Under the pieces are notes generated by a model, which searched no databases, had not been told where the DNA came from, and worked only from the letters and a program-made list of their open reading frames with translations. Positions 7,346 through 16,008 of a DNA stretch of 64,000 nucleotides are shown in pieces. Source of the stretch: Bifidobacterium tsurumiense (lineage in GTDB: Bacteria > Actinomycetota > Actinomycetes > Actinomycetales > Bifidobacteriaceae); the NCBI RefSeq assembly GCF_000741765.1, contig NZ_JGZU01000011.1, forward strand, positions 1-64,000, read 5' to 3'. Every line of letters begins with the position of its first letter. Positions within the stretch are counted from its first letter, which is position 1. Both the position numbers and the translations under genes were made by a program.

Positions 7346-9486
7346 TGCAAATAAGACCAGGATCCATGTATCCGCTCGGTGCAAGCTACGATGGCGCTGG
7401 CGTCAACTTTGCTGTGTTCTCCCAAGTTGCAGAACGCGTTGAGCTGTGTTTGTTCGATGAAGAGAACAATGAGACACGCATCAACATGACCGAGCAGAAT
7501 TCCTACATTTGGCACAACTATATTCCAGGCATCCAGCCGGGGCAGCGTTACGGCTACCGCGTGTACGGACCGTATGATCCCGCCAACGGTTTGCGATGCA
7601 ACCCCAACAAACTGCTGCTTGACCCATACGCCAAGGCCATTGAAGGCAATATCGATGGGCATGAGAGCTTGTATTCCTATTGGTTCGCCAATCCGGATGA
7701 CATCAATGATATGAATAATCTGGATTCCAGTGCGCATACCATGAAATCCGCGGTGATCAATCCGTATTTCGATTGGGGCAACGACCAGCATCCGTTCATT
7801 TCGTATCACGATTCCGTGATTTACGAGGCACATGTGCGCGGCATGACCAATCTCAACCAACATGTTCCGCCGGATATTCGAGGCACCTATGCAGGGCTGG
7901 CATATCCTGCGGTCATCGAGTATTTGAAGAAACTTGGCGTGACGGCCATTGAGCTGATGCCAATCCACCAATTCGTCAATGACTCGTTCCTTCAGGAAAA
8001 GGGATTGAGCAATTATTGGGGCTACAACACCATAGGATTCTTCGCTCCGCAAAATTCATATTCAAGCTCGGGCGAGCGCGGCGAACAGGTCAATGAATTC
8101 AAATCCATGGTGAAGGCATACCATCATGCAGGAATGGAAGTCATTCTTGATGTGGTCTACAACCATACTGCGGAAGGCAACGAAAAGGGACCGACTCTGA
8201 GTCTGCGAGGCATTGATAATCAGGCTTACTATCGCTTGGTGGACAATGATCAATTGCATTATTTCGATACCACTGGCACTGGCAATTCGCTCTTGATGCG
8301 CTCGCCGCATGCCCTGCGACTGATCACCGACAGTCTGCGGTATTGGGTGGAGGAAATGCATGTGGATGGTTTCCGCTTTGATTTGGCCGCCACACTGGCT
8401 CGTCAGTTCCAAGAGGTGGACAAGCTTTCTGCATTCTTCGATATCGTTGAGCAAGATCCTGTTATTTCAAGGGTGAAACTGATCGCGGAGCCTTGGGATC
8501 TGGGTTCTGGTGGATATCAGGTCGGCGGATTCCCTTCAAGCTGGTCTGAGTGGAATGGCCGGTATCGTGATTGCGTGCGCGATTTCTGGCGCTCGCAGCC
8601 TTCGACGCTGCCTGAATTTGCCAGCAGACTTATGGGTAGTTCTGATCTGTATGAGCAAAACGGTCGACGTCCTGTGGCTTCGGTGAATTTTGTCACCGCT
8701 CATGATGGCTTCACCATGAATGATCTGGTGAGCTATAACGACAAACATAACGAGGCCAATGGCGAAGATAATCGTGATGGTGAAAGCAATAATCGTTCAT
8801 GGAATTGCGGGGTGGAAGGTCCCACTACCATTCATGATGTGAATGATCTGCGCCAGCGTCAGATGCGCAATATGTTCTCAACGCTTTTGCTCAGCCAGGG
8901 CATTCCTATGATTTGCGGCGGTGATGAGGTCATGCGCACACAGCAGGGCAACAATAACGCCTACTGCCAGGATAACGAGATTTCATGGACCAACTGGGAT
9001 TTGGGTGAAGCGCAGCAGGAAATGTGTGATTTCGTGTCTAAGCTCATCCACCTGCGCTTGGATCACCCTGTGTTGCACAGAAGGCGTTTCTTCACCGGAA
9101 GGCAGCCTGGTGACGATTCTGAGATTATTCCACAGGTGGAATGGTTCGACCACACCGGTTCCATAATGGATATGGAGGATTGGTCGAATACCCATGCGTT
9201 TTCGATGATGATTTATCTCAACGGCTCCGATATTCCAGAAAGCGACTGGTATGGCAACCGTATGGTAGATAATGATTTCATTCTCATATTCAATGCGCAT
9301 TATGAGCCGATAACCTTTACACTTCCGGATGAGCGATATGGGCGAAAGTGGAGAATCGTCGTCGACACCAATAATCCGCAAGGTCCGGAGCTGATTTACG
9401 AGGCGGGATTCAATATCACAGCACAGTCGAGAAGTTTCCTGCTGTTGATGAGCGAATCGAAGCCGGAAAGCCCATTGCAGTTCTAG
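7345..9486 (+). CDS. glgX: Glycogen debranching enzyme (isoamylase type)
   Basis: 713 residues of the GH13_11 GlgX/TreX group. An N-terminal CBM48-like domain (about 1-140, starting GSMYPLGASYDGAGVNFAVFS) precedes the catalytic barrel. GH13 regions visible: VILDVVYNHTAEG, GFRFDLAAT (nucleophile Asp), LIAEPWDLG (acid/base Glu) and NFVTAHDGFT (transition-state Asp). It removes alpha-1,6 branches from glycogen or limit dextrins, releasing malto-oligosaccharides in the cytoplasm; no signal peptide is present. ATG 7345 was chosen over an in-frame extension inside the Nudix gene because the protein family begins here. It ends close to a strong hairpin at 9586. Confidence 0.95.
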   Translation: MQIRPGSMYPLGASYDGAGVNFAVFSQVAERVELCLFDEENNETRINMTEQNSYIWHNYIPGIQPGQRYGYRVYGPYDPANGLRCNPNKLLLDPYAKAIEGNIDGHESLYSYWFANPDDINDMNNLDSSAHTMKSAVINPYFDWGNDQHPFISYHDSVIYEAHVRGMTNLNQHVPPDIRGTYAGLAYPAVIEYLKKLGVTAIELMPIHQFVNDSFLQEKGLSNYWGYNTIGFFAPQNSYSSSGERGEQVNEFKSMVKAYHHAGMEVILDVVYNHTAEGNEKGPTLSLRGIDNQAYYRLVDNDQLHYFDTTGTGNSLLMRSPHALRLITDSLRYWVEEMHVDGFRFDLAATLARQFQEVDKLSAFFDIVEQDPVISRVKLIAEPWDLGSGGYQVGGFPSSWSEWNGRYRDCVRDFWRSQPSTLPEFASRLMGSSDLYEQNGRRPVASVNFVTAHDGFTMNDLVSYNDKHNEANGEDNRDGESNNRSWNCGVEGPTTIHDVNDLRQRQMRNMFSTLLLSQGIPMICGGDEVMRTQQGNNNAYCQDNEISWTNWDLGEAQQEMCDFVSKLIHLRLDHPVLHRRRFFTGRQPGDDSEIIPQVEWFDHTGSIMDMEDWSNTHAFSMMIYLNGSDIPESDWYGNRMVDNDFILIFNAHYEPITFTLPDERYGRKWRIVVDTNNPQGPELIYEAGFNITAQSRSFLLLMSESKPESPLQF

Positions 9487-9585
9487 TGGATTGTGGGATT
9501 TAGGTCGGCTCGGTGAGTGTTTGTGCTGGTTTCAGCTCAATGAGACGGTCGACTAGCTTAATACACATTGACGCTGCAGGTGATA

Positions 9586-9620
9586 GTGGGTGCGCATTCC
9601 GATGCGGAGTGCACACCCAC
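9586..9620. terminator. Long hairpin between convergent genes
   Basis: Two arms of 15 bases (9586-9600 and 9606-9620) pair with one mismatch and one G-T wobble around a short loop. There is no U-run on either side, so termination would depend on structure alone. It lies between glgX (+) and the membrane protein gene (-), a usual place for a bidirectional terminator. Confidence 0.6.
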
Positions 9621-9714
9621 CATCGCGATATCCGGACGTTAGGGCGCCTTGAATATGCGGCCTTCATAGCGGATGGCATATCCGCATCGTGATACCGCAT
9701 GTATTTGATACCTG

Positions 9715-10938
9715 TTATTTCCTTGCTGAAAGCCTCGATGCAAGCTGAGCCTGCTCATCATCCTGTGCCAGTGCAGTCGATAGTATTTCTGCGCTCGCTT
9801 GTGTGGCCTCGATAGTCGCTGCCTCTTTGTCATCTTGAGTGGATGATTTCATCTGAGAATGCAATAGCTGCGCCTGTACGCGGTCCGCTTCGATGGCTGC
9901 GATTTGGCGCGAGAATACAATGAACCAGCCAAGATAGAGCATGCCTACAAGGGCTTCGACATTGGTCAGGGTGTCACCGCCCTGCATCCAGTTGTATCCA
10001 GCGGCTGCACAGAGGAGGATTGCAACATCAGAGATCACAAATGTGGCTTTGGAAAGTTGCGGTGCCAGCCAGGGGAGTGCTAGTAATTGCACGGCTATGA
10101 GGCCGGGAAGTCCTCGGGCGAAAACGTTGTGGAGAATGGGATGTGGTGAATAACGGAACATGCCGATACCGATAAAAGCGATGCCTGAAAGGGTGAGCAG
10201 GATGGCCAGGCACACGATACGAACCTTGAAATGGGGAATGTATTCGGTGTCGCTATTGCGGCGTTCATCCTGCCAGTCACGATGCATGCGGTATGTGGTG
10301 ATGAGCTCGGAAATTGCAAAGTAGCTGATGATGATAATGCATAGTCCGGCGAGCATCAGTGTGGAGTTGAACATGCGGGCGGCGAATGTGGTGCGGTCGC
10401 CGAGTTGGGAAAAGTTATTGTGATACCAATTGGGGTCATCCGATGTCAGTCCGGCTGTGGCAACACCTGATATGACGAACAGAGGCAGCAATGATGCGAT
10501 TGTTTTTGAATCGAGTAATTCCGCCTGGACGAAGGTTAAGTATCCGACGACTCCAGCGATGGCTCCGCAAACCGTGGAGATGTAATCCATGAACATCAGT
10601 CCCATGACGCCGTTCATGATGCCAAGCAGAGCAAAGACCGAGAGGAATATCGTTGCGGCATACACGGCTGAAAGTGACAAGATCTCTAAGATTCTTCGCA
10701 GTGGAACCAGCCAGCCTCGCTGAAGTGTGAATGAGGCGGAATGCCGTGAATAGCCGATTATGAATGATATGACGCCGCATCCTGCAACGATGCCGCCGCA
10801 TACGCTGAAAAGTCGCTGCGTGACCTGCCAGATTGCGGGAGCATAGTCGAGGTAGAGGCTTATGGCCACTGCGGCTACTCCAGCGCACAGGACAAATGAA
10901 ACCAGTCCTGAAGTTTCTGCCCTCTGATGACGTCCCAT
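9715..10938 (-). CDS. Polytopic membrane protein of unknown function
   Basis: 407 residues with roughly ten hydrophobic segments between residues 11 and 350, then a charged, Ala/Gln-rich cytoplasmic tail of about 60 residues. The central motif DPNWYHNNFSQLGDR resembles the HNxFSxLG signature of DUF998-type membrane proteins, but I cannot assign a transported substrate. The ATG at 10938 has a strong AAAGGAG site on the minus strand. It is divergent from the deacetylase gene, 193 bases away, and monocistronic. Transporter or sensor roles are both open. Confidence 0.75.
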   Translation of the reverse strand: MGRHQRAETSGLVSFVLCAGVAAVAISLYLDYAPAIWQVTQRLFSVCGGIVAGCGVISFIIGYSRHSASFTLQRGWLVPLRRILEILSLSAVYAATIFLSVFALLGIMNGVMGLMFMDYISTVCGAIAGVVGYLTFVQAELLDSKTIASLLPLFVISGVATAGLTSDDPNWYHNNFSQLGDRTTFAARMFNSTLMLAGLCIIIISYFAISELITTYRMHRDWQDERRNSDTEYIPHFKVRIVCLAILLTLSGIAFIGIGMFRYSPHPILHNVFARGLPGLIAVQLLALPWLAPQLSKATFVISDVAILLCAAAGYNWMQGGDTLTNVEALVGMLYLGWFIVFSRQIAAIEADRVQAQLLHSQMKSSTQDDKEAATIEATQASAEILSTALAQDDEQAQLASRLSARK

Positions 10939-11131
10939 GCCGCTCCTTTCCGTTGGTCATTCTAATCCCAGGCATGCCGAGGGAGGGGGGTGACCGTTGA
11001 ATTCGAATTGTCATGAAGCTTCAGTACGTCTGTTGTTGTATTTTGGGTGCTTGGGGTTGGCTGTGCAGAGAAGAGGCTATGCCGTCACCAGGATGACATT
11101 TTCGAACAGAAGCCAAACAAGCGAGGTATGG

Positions 11132-12622
11132 ATGAGCATTGCCAAATCGAAACGTCTCTGGCATGGTTTGATTGCTTCTGGCGTGGTCTTGGCACTGCTT
11201 ATTATTATGGCATTCGCCGCATATCGACCTGTTTATGATTACTATCGTAGGTCCCTCGCCGACTGCATTGAATGGTCCAATTCATATGAATTGTCTCAGC
11301 AACGTTTCTCTGCCTTGGCTCAAGATGCCGAGAACGCGCTGAATGAAGCTGGTGTATCAGCCTCGTCTCAAGGCAGTGATGGCACTTCATCTGATGCAAT
11401 ACGCGGTGTGCTCAATCAGCTGAATAGCTCAGCCAGTGCGGATGAAAATCAGGCGAATGAAATATTGGAATCAAGCAGATGCGCTGCAAAGCAACTGCCA
11501 AAATCTCTTTCTGACTAAGCCAGTAATTTGAAGAAGCTGACGGAACAATCTGAACAGCGCATCGTCTCTTTGCATGAATCCATAGATACTGTGCGGGATG
11601 CAGTGCTCAATAATGATGCCGCTGAAATTTCAATCGTGCAGCGTCAGCTGCAGTCGGTGGCTTCTGGTTTGAACTCCATGATTGAGCAGTATTCTGCAGA
11701 ATCGGGATCGTCTTCCAAGACTGCATGTGAGAATACGTATGCCGATGAATATGCTGGGGCCGTAATCAAACAAGTCGGTGACCAATCCGATCGGTCCGTG
11801 TCCCAGGCCTTGGAAAACGCTCAGCAAGTGATCGATTCATATAATGAATCCTTCGGCGAGAATGGCTCAACTGCGAATGGGGTAGGCCAGTCATTCGATC
11901 GCAATACATATATTGCAGAGCAACAAAAAATGCTGGGCGCTGCAGATGCATTAATTCAGGCTTCCAATGCTGCGCAAGGTATTGATTGCGCAACTGAGAA
12001 ATGTGTTGCCCTGACCTTTGACGATGGATCTAGCACGCAGACCACGCCACGAATATTGGATGCGTTAGAACAGGCCGATGTTCATGCCACATTCTTCGCG
12101 ATGGGTGGTAGCGTCACTGATGAAACGAAAGCTATTTTGCGTGCCGCCATCGAGAAGGGTTATGCAGTTGACAGCCATACTTGGTCGCATATCGATCTGC
12201 CCAAGATCATGGAACAAGGTTTGCAGGAACAGGAATTGGACCAAACCAGTGCAACCATTGCACAAGCAACGGGTAGAGCTGTCAATCTGATCCGGCCGCC
12301 TCACGGCCCAGTCGATGAGGCCAGCCGTGAATACATCGCCGATCAACTTGGCATCGCATTCGCCTTGTATGACATGGATTCTTATGACTGGGCAGAGGGT
12401 GCAACTTCGCAGAGCAGCGAGAAGAAAGTGCTTGCGCAAGCGAGGACCGGCTCGATTATTCTGATGCATGACATTCAGGAGGATACAGCAGAAGGCATTG
12501 CTCAGTTGCTGCAGAAACTGAGAGATCGAGGCTTTACTCTGGTGACCATTCCCGAACTCACAGGCGAATACCCGAGGCCAGGTGCGATCTACTACTCCCG
12601 TACCAATATTCTGCGGATGTGA
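11132..12622 (+). pseudogene. Polysaccharide deacetylase, interrupted by an in-frame TAA
   Basis: ATG 11132 (GAGG site) starts a protein with a membrane anchor (about residues 10-32). After 128 codons a TAA at 11516-11518 interrupts it, but the same frame resumes directly and runs to 12622. Restoring TAA to CAA gives one 496-residue protein: anchor, a helical stalk with paired Cys, and a NodB deacetylase domain. Catalytic motifs are intact: TFDDG (Asp297/Asp298), HTWSH, RPPHG, DSYDW and ILMHDI. NodB enzymes remove N- or O-acetyl groups from peptidoglycan or other wall glycans. The downstream part has only a TTG at 11528 without a ribosome site, so little active enzyme is expected unless readthrough occurs. 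Confidence 0.85.
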
Positions 12623-12818
12623 GGCTTCCTGGGGCGCCGGTCAAACTGTGTGATGGTCTGAGGCTGCGGTGAAAGCGGCATAAGGTTTGTGTTGATTGAA
12701 TCGAGAGCTTGTCGCTCTGAGCTGTGAGGTGTGTAACTGGAATATATGACTCGAGCGTTGCGTTATAAGATACGTGGATTGTCATTCAAGGATATTGTGC
12801 GCCAAGGTCACAAGCAAT

Positions 12819-13025
12819 TTACTTGAATAAATCCCAAAATGAGAATGAGGTTTTGCGATATACCTTGTTATACAACGCTTTGCGCGGATTCTTCATCCGA
12901 CCCAAGCCTTTCTTCCCATAGCCTGGAATTAATGCCTTCTTCATTTGACGTTTCCACTTCGATGTGGTTCTTGCCTTGATGCTGCGAGTTAAAGAAGGTT
13001 TTCTCATTCCAATTCTCATAATCAT
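12819..13025 (-). CDS. Small basic hypothetical protein
   Basis: 68 residues, strongly basic, without membrane segments. The core KALIPGYGKKGLGRMKNPRKA and the following YNKVYRKTSF resemble small proteins of phages and mobile elements in Firmicutes, whose role I do not know. The start on the minus strand (ATG at 13025, or the ATG six bases later) follows GAAAGAAG. It opens an AT-richer block that looks accessory. Coding status rests on the plausible protein pattern only. Confidence 0.45.
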   Translation of the reverse strand: MIMRIGMRKPSLTRSIKARTTSKWKRQMKKALIPGYGKKGLGRMKNPRKALYNKVYRKTSFSFWDLFK

Positions 13026-13400
13026 CTTCTTTCAAGTGAAAGTGCTAATCATGATAATAGTTCACAGTGGGTATGGAATGTCCCAGTTTATCGGCCAAAT
13101 TTCTCTAGAGTTTTGAAAGAGTATCCGGTTGTCTTATTCGTCAAGATTGTATCAACTGTATGCGAATAGGAGATGTCTTGGCTGAGCTCAAAGTTATGAA
13201 TACTCTGCTGATACCAATTATTGGTTTAATGCGCGCATGAATATTTCATTCAAATAGAAAAGGTCTAAACCAAAGATGGGTGCAGCTATGGTCTAGACCT
13301 AATAAACTGATGCAATCTAACTTATCGTTTCGAACCACAATTACTTATCGTGCAACGTTTAATCGGTCGATTTCCATATTATCGATCATTTGGTTCAGTT
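13026..13400. other. AT-rich intergenic stretch of the accessory island
   Basis: 375 bases without a supported gene. It contains an imperfect 11-bp inverted repeat (AGGTCTAAACC at 13261-13271 and GGTCTAGACCT at 13290-13300). Read on the minus strand the stem is followed by TTTTCTATTT, so it may terminate the leftward transcript from 13598. Nothing else is recognised. Confidence 0.45.
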
Positions 13401-13598
13401 TCAGTCTTCTATGCCCTTTGCTTTTTCCAATCGATCGAGACGTAATTGAATATCGTAAAGGCGATCATTTACATCCTGTGCTTTGCGCACTAGTCCTGAC
13501 TCTTTGAGACCGCCGGCAATTGCGTAGTAGATGATTACATATGCAATCACTGCGCCTATCAGGAATCCGGCGATTGTGAACAAAACTACTGCAGTCAT
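13401..13598 (-). CDS. Small single-span membrane protein
   Basis: 65 residues: a transmembrane helix at about 3-28 (VVLFTIAGFLIGAVIAYVII) then a charged helix likely to form a coiled coil (VNDRLYDIQLRLDRLEKAK). The size and design recall phage holin-associated or septum-type small proteins, but no family is recognised. Its ATG overlaps by four bases (ATGA) the end of an upstream frame that encodes a basic tail ending NKGKKKS, so translational coupling is likely. The GAAAGAAG sequence before the ATG could serve as ribosome site. Confidence 0.5.
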   Translation of the reverse strand: MTAVVLFTIAGFLIGAVIAYVIIYYAIAGGLKESGLVRKAQDVNDRLYDIQLRLDRLEKAKGIED

Positions 13599-13857
13599 GA
13601 TTTCTTCTTTCCCTTGTTTGATGTGGATTGGCTATCCCGTCGGCCTCCGCGTCGAGCATCGCGTTGACGATCTATCAGACCTTCTCGCGCACTATCGCGT
13701 CAAGCCTGGACTCGAACATGACGTCATCGAACTGTATCATTGACTTGGACTTGGACTTGGACTTGGACTTGGACTTGGACCGTGCTTCTTTCCTATCGCG
13801 GTTTTCAATGTTTGGCGGCTGAAAATCGTACACGACACGGGCCATGTTCACATTCAA
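13595..13857 (-). pseudogene. Frameshifted basic protein with (Ser-Lys) repeat
   Basis: A frame from ATG 13857 encodes 60 residues: VVYDFQPPNIENRDRKEAR, an (SK)6-7 tract, then IQFDDVMFESRLDAIVREKV before a stop at 13675. A second frame, entered by a one-base shift at about 13683, continues as REGLIDRQRDARRGGRRDSQ to a TGA at 13595 that overlaps the ATG of the next gene. The overlap suggests the joined form was the original product. Function unknown. Confidence 0.35.
13742..13780. repeat. Hexanucleotide microsatellite (TTGGAC)6
   Basis: Six perfect copies of TTGGAC run from 13745 to 13780, preceded by half a copy. On the minus strand the repeat encodes alternating Ser-Lys; on the plus strand Leu-Asp. 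Slippage changes length without changing frame. Confidence 0.95.
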
Positions 13858-14029
13858 GGACTCAAATCACAAAGTGAGCAAGATCTCGGACGTTATCGCT
13901 GTCTGCGAAAAACATGAGCGCACTCGCAAAGAAATCAACTGATGATACAAGTTCCCAATTGAATCACTATCTACTTCAGATATCGTAAGGTTGTCATAAT
14001 ATGGTTAAATCTTAAACAGCTTTCCACGC

Positions 14030-14461
14030 CTACGAATGGGTTCGAAGCCATCCGATCTCACTATTCTGATCGTTGATAAGTCGTTGCAGGAGGCGTTTCT
14101 CTGCCGCTCGCACGATACGTTTCATGTTTGCGGTAATGAACTGCCTTGGATATCGTTTTGTAGGATTTACATGATACACAGTGATGCCCATCTGCTTTGC
14201 AAGACGGTCCTTGTATTCACGGTGTGCCAGAGGATGAGTGGATTCGCCTCCAGCGTCCCATTCGAAAGCAATACCTAAATCAGGTATCCAGGCATCAAGT
14301 TCGAAATTATCAGGAAGTATGCCTCGAGCATTGATAATCACAGCCAGTGAAGTAATTTCATGCAGCGTCTTATTTATATATTTTTCGAATGAGCCTTTCA
14401 CTTCCTGCCCCTGCAAGAGCTTCGGGTTCTTGACGCCTGGCACCAAGATGCATGGCGGCAT
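14030..14461 (-). CDS. Vsr-like / PD-(D/E)XK nuclease-domain protein
   Basis: 143 residues. The block FELDAWIPDLGIAFEWDAGG near residues 53-72, followed by H..R..KD.L.K and ITVYHVNP, matches the core of Vsr-like and DUF559-like restriction-fold nucleases (ELD, I.FE, then a basic helix). Such domains occur in homing or repair endonucleases, often after zinc-ribbon repeats. The start ATG at 14461 lies six bases after the stop of the zinc-ribbon frame, so the two may once have been one operon or one protein. The gene lies in the decayed block beside tRNA-Pro; activity is uncertain. Confidence 0.6.
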   Translation of the reverse strand: MPPCILVPGVKNPKLLQGQEVKGSFEKYINKTLHEITSLAVIINARGILPDNFELDAWIPDLGIAFEWDAGGESTHPLAHREYKDRLAKQMGITVYHVNPTKRYPRQFITANMKRIVRAAEKRLLQRLINDQNSEIGWLRTHS

Positions 14462-14467
14462 ATTATC

Positions 14468-15117
14468 TCATTTTCTCATCTGTTTCGGCGTTTTCTTCTC
14501 TACTTCGGCCAAAGATTCTGCTGCTTTGTCGATGGCACCAATTTTGTCGAAAATTGTATCGATTAATCTATGGACGAGCTGCAACACTGGTCTATTATCG
14601 TGAATCACGACGGATACTCTCATGCCAGTTTTCTTTTCGTATGCCTTACGGACAGTTTTTAAAGAAACAAGCGGCTGACTTGTAGAACGATGGCCATTAA
14701 TCCATCGTGTCGCTTTGCCGATAGCTTCTTCGGGCGGTGCGGAGAGGAACAGAGCTTGTTTCGGTGGCATAGCCAGAGCGCAACATCCTAAATTGAAGGA
14801 GATGTCGAATCGACCGGGTTCGCATAAGGGGCAAATTGGGTGTCCGAACGCCAAACTCATGCGTAAAGGTGATACTCTGAATCGGTGCCTGCACTTTGGT
14901 GCTTTCCATTGGTTGCGCTCAGAGCAGTTTATGGGGACTTCGGAGGGTCATTTTCGCCCTGATACCATGTGACAAATTTGGCAAAATCAGCAATTCTTGC
15001 GGGGATTTTGCATAATAAGAATGCCAATGGGGTTATGGGGGGTATAGACAACAAAATCTTGGAAACCTCTTTATTCGAACTAACGGGAAATGCGTCTTTG
15101 CATTCATCCATAACCAA
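14468..15117 (-). pseudogene. Zinc-ribbon (DUF4379-like) protein, frameshifted
   Basis: Two minus-strand frames form one domain. The first (from ATG 15117) ends IADFAKFVTWYQGENDPP before running out of frame. The second, entered near 14932-14947, continues SEVPINCSERNQWKAPKCRH and RFRVSPLRMSLAFGHPICPLC. The pattern W..C..C(G)H....R....G..CP.C is that of the treble-clef/zinc-ribbon domain (DUF4379) found with Vsr-like nucleases. A one-base change at the join restores continuity. The remaining C-terminus of about 110 residues is not recognised. The second frame alone could start at ATG 14860, cutting through the zinc ribbon. Confidence 0.55.
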
Positions 15118-15370
15118 TGACCTTCTCCCCGAAGAAGAACTGACTGATTTTCTATATTAATAACTCATTGTCGGACTTGAATACGATTCGTTAACGACAA
15201 CCTGATTGTGAGGGACGGTTATACGGTTGGCGCCAACAGCGAAGTTTTATCGTTACCTATTTGTGCTTGAAGAGATCAGATAAATTTTTCTCAAACCAAG
15301 GCAACAGAACTTGAAAGGTGAAAAAATAAAGAAACGCGCATTGAAAGCGTCGCTAGCAAAAATAAAAAAG

Positions 15371-15444
15371 TCGGGCTGACAGGATTTGAACCTGCGACAT
15401 CCTGCTCCCAAAGCAGGCGCGCTACCAAACTGCGCTACAGCCCG
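15371..15444 (-). tRNA. tRNA-Pro (anticodon TGG)
   Basis: A 74-nt cloverleaf on the minus strand with a perfect acceptor stem CGGGCTG/CAGCCCG, a D arm containing AGTTTGGTAGC, anticodon stem CCTGC/GCAGG with loop TTTGGGA (anticodon TGG, decoding CCA) and T arm CAGGTTCAAATCCTG. CCA is not encoded. Immediately downstream on the minus strand is CTTTTTTATTTTT, a U-rich tail. The 3' end points toward the decayed block at 12.8-15.1 kb, the usual polarity for integration of a mobile element into a tRNA gene, although I found no second copy of the tRNA 3' end. Confidence 0.95.
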
Positions 15445-16008
15445 ATGTGTGATGATTGCTCAACGCACGAGTGACTACTATACACGCAAGTCATGGACAG
15501 CACACACCGGCATGTCGTTTAGCGCGTCGAATCGCGATGACAGTGACGCAGTCATCGTTTATGTAATTAAAATGCTCTTCTTGTGACTCAAGCATGACAA
15601 ATCAGAGTAATTTATCTCACAGCTCTGTGCCTTGTTTCAACAATTTAGATTCGAATCACTTTGTGGTCGATTACGCCAAACAGCCGAGTGAAAGTCTGCC
15701 TTAGCTAAGATCAGATTACCAAGAATGTTGCGATGCAAAGGATTTCTCGTCATTCGTAATTGAGCTGATGAAACGATACCTATACGCAGGCAACAATAAA
15801 TGGTCATCTGTATCCACCGATGAAACCATAAAATCGAATATTTCGCTATGCCATATTTGGCACCAATCGGCGATATATTGGTAGGTGAGCAATCATGTGT
15901 TGTACAGGGAATGTTCGGCTAAGAGAGCGGACAAACACACAATGTTCCGCATTCACAAGTCGAGCGCGCCGACCGTATTACTCGGCCATCGAAGAGAAAG
16001 GGTTTGCA
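15445..16008. other. Intergenic stretch upstream of tRNA-Pro and the coiled-coil gene
   Basis: About 560 bases with no supported gene. An in-frame extension of the next CDS reaches back to 15895 but has no ribosome site and an atypical Arg/Cys-rich translation. Promoters for tRNA-Pro (-) and the gene at 16009 (+) must lie here; I cannot place them confidently. Confidence 0.4.

Noticed and set aside
13628..13822. Plus-strand frame with an (LD)n tract
   Set aside because: It mirrors the minus-strand SK repeat; no ribosome site, and the minus strand shows the overlap with the downstream small gene.
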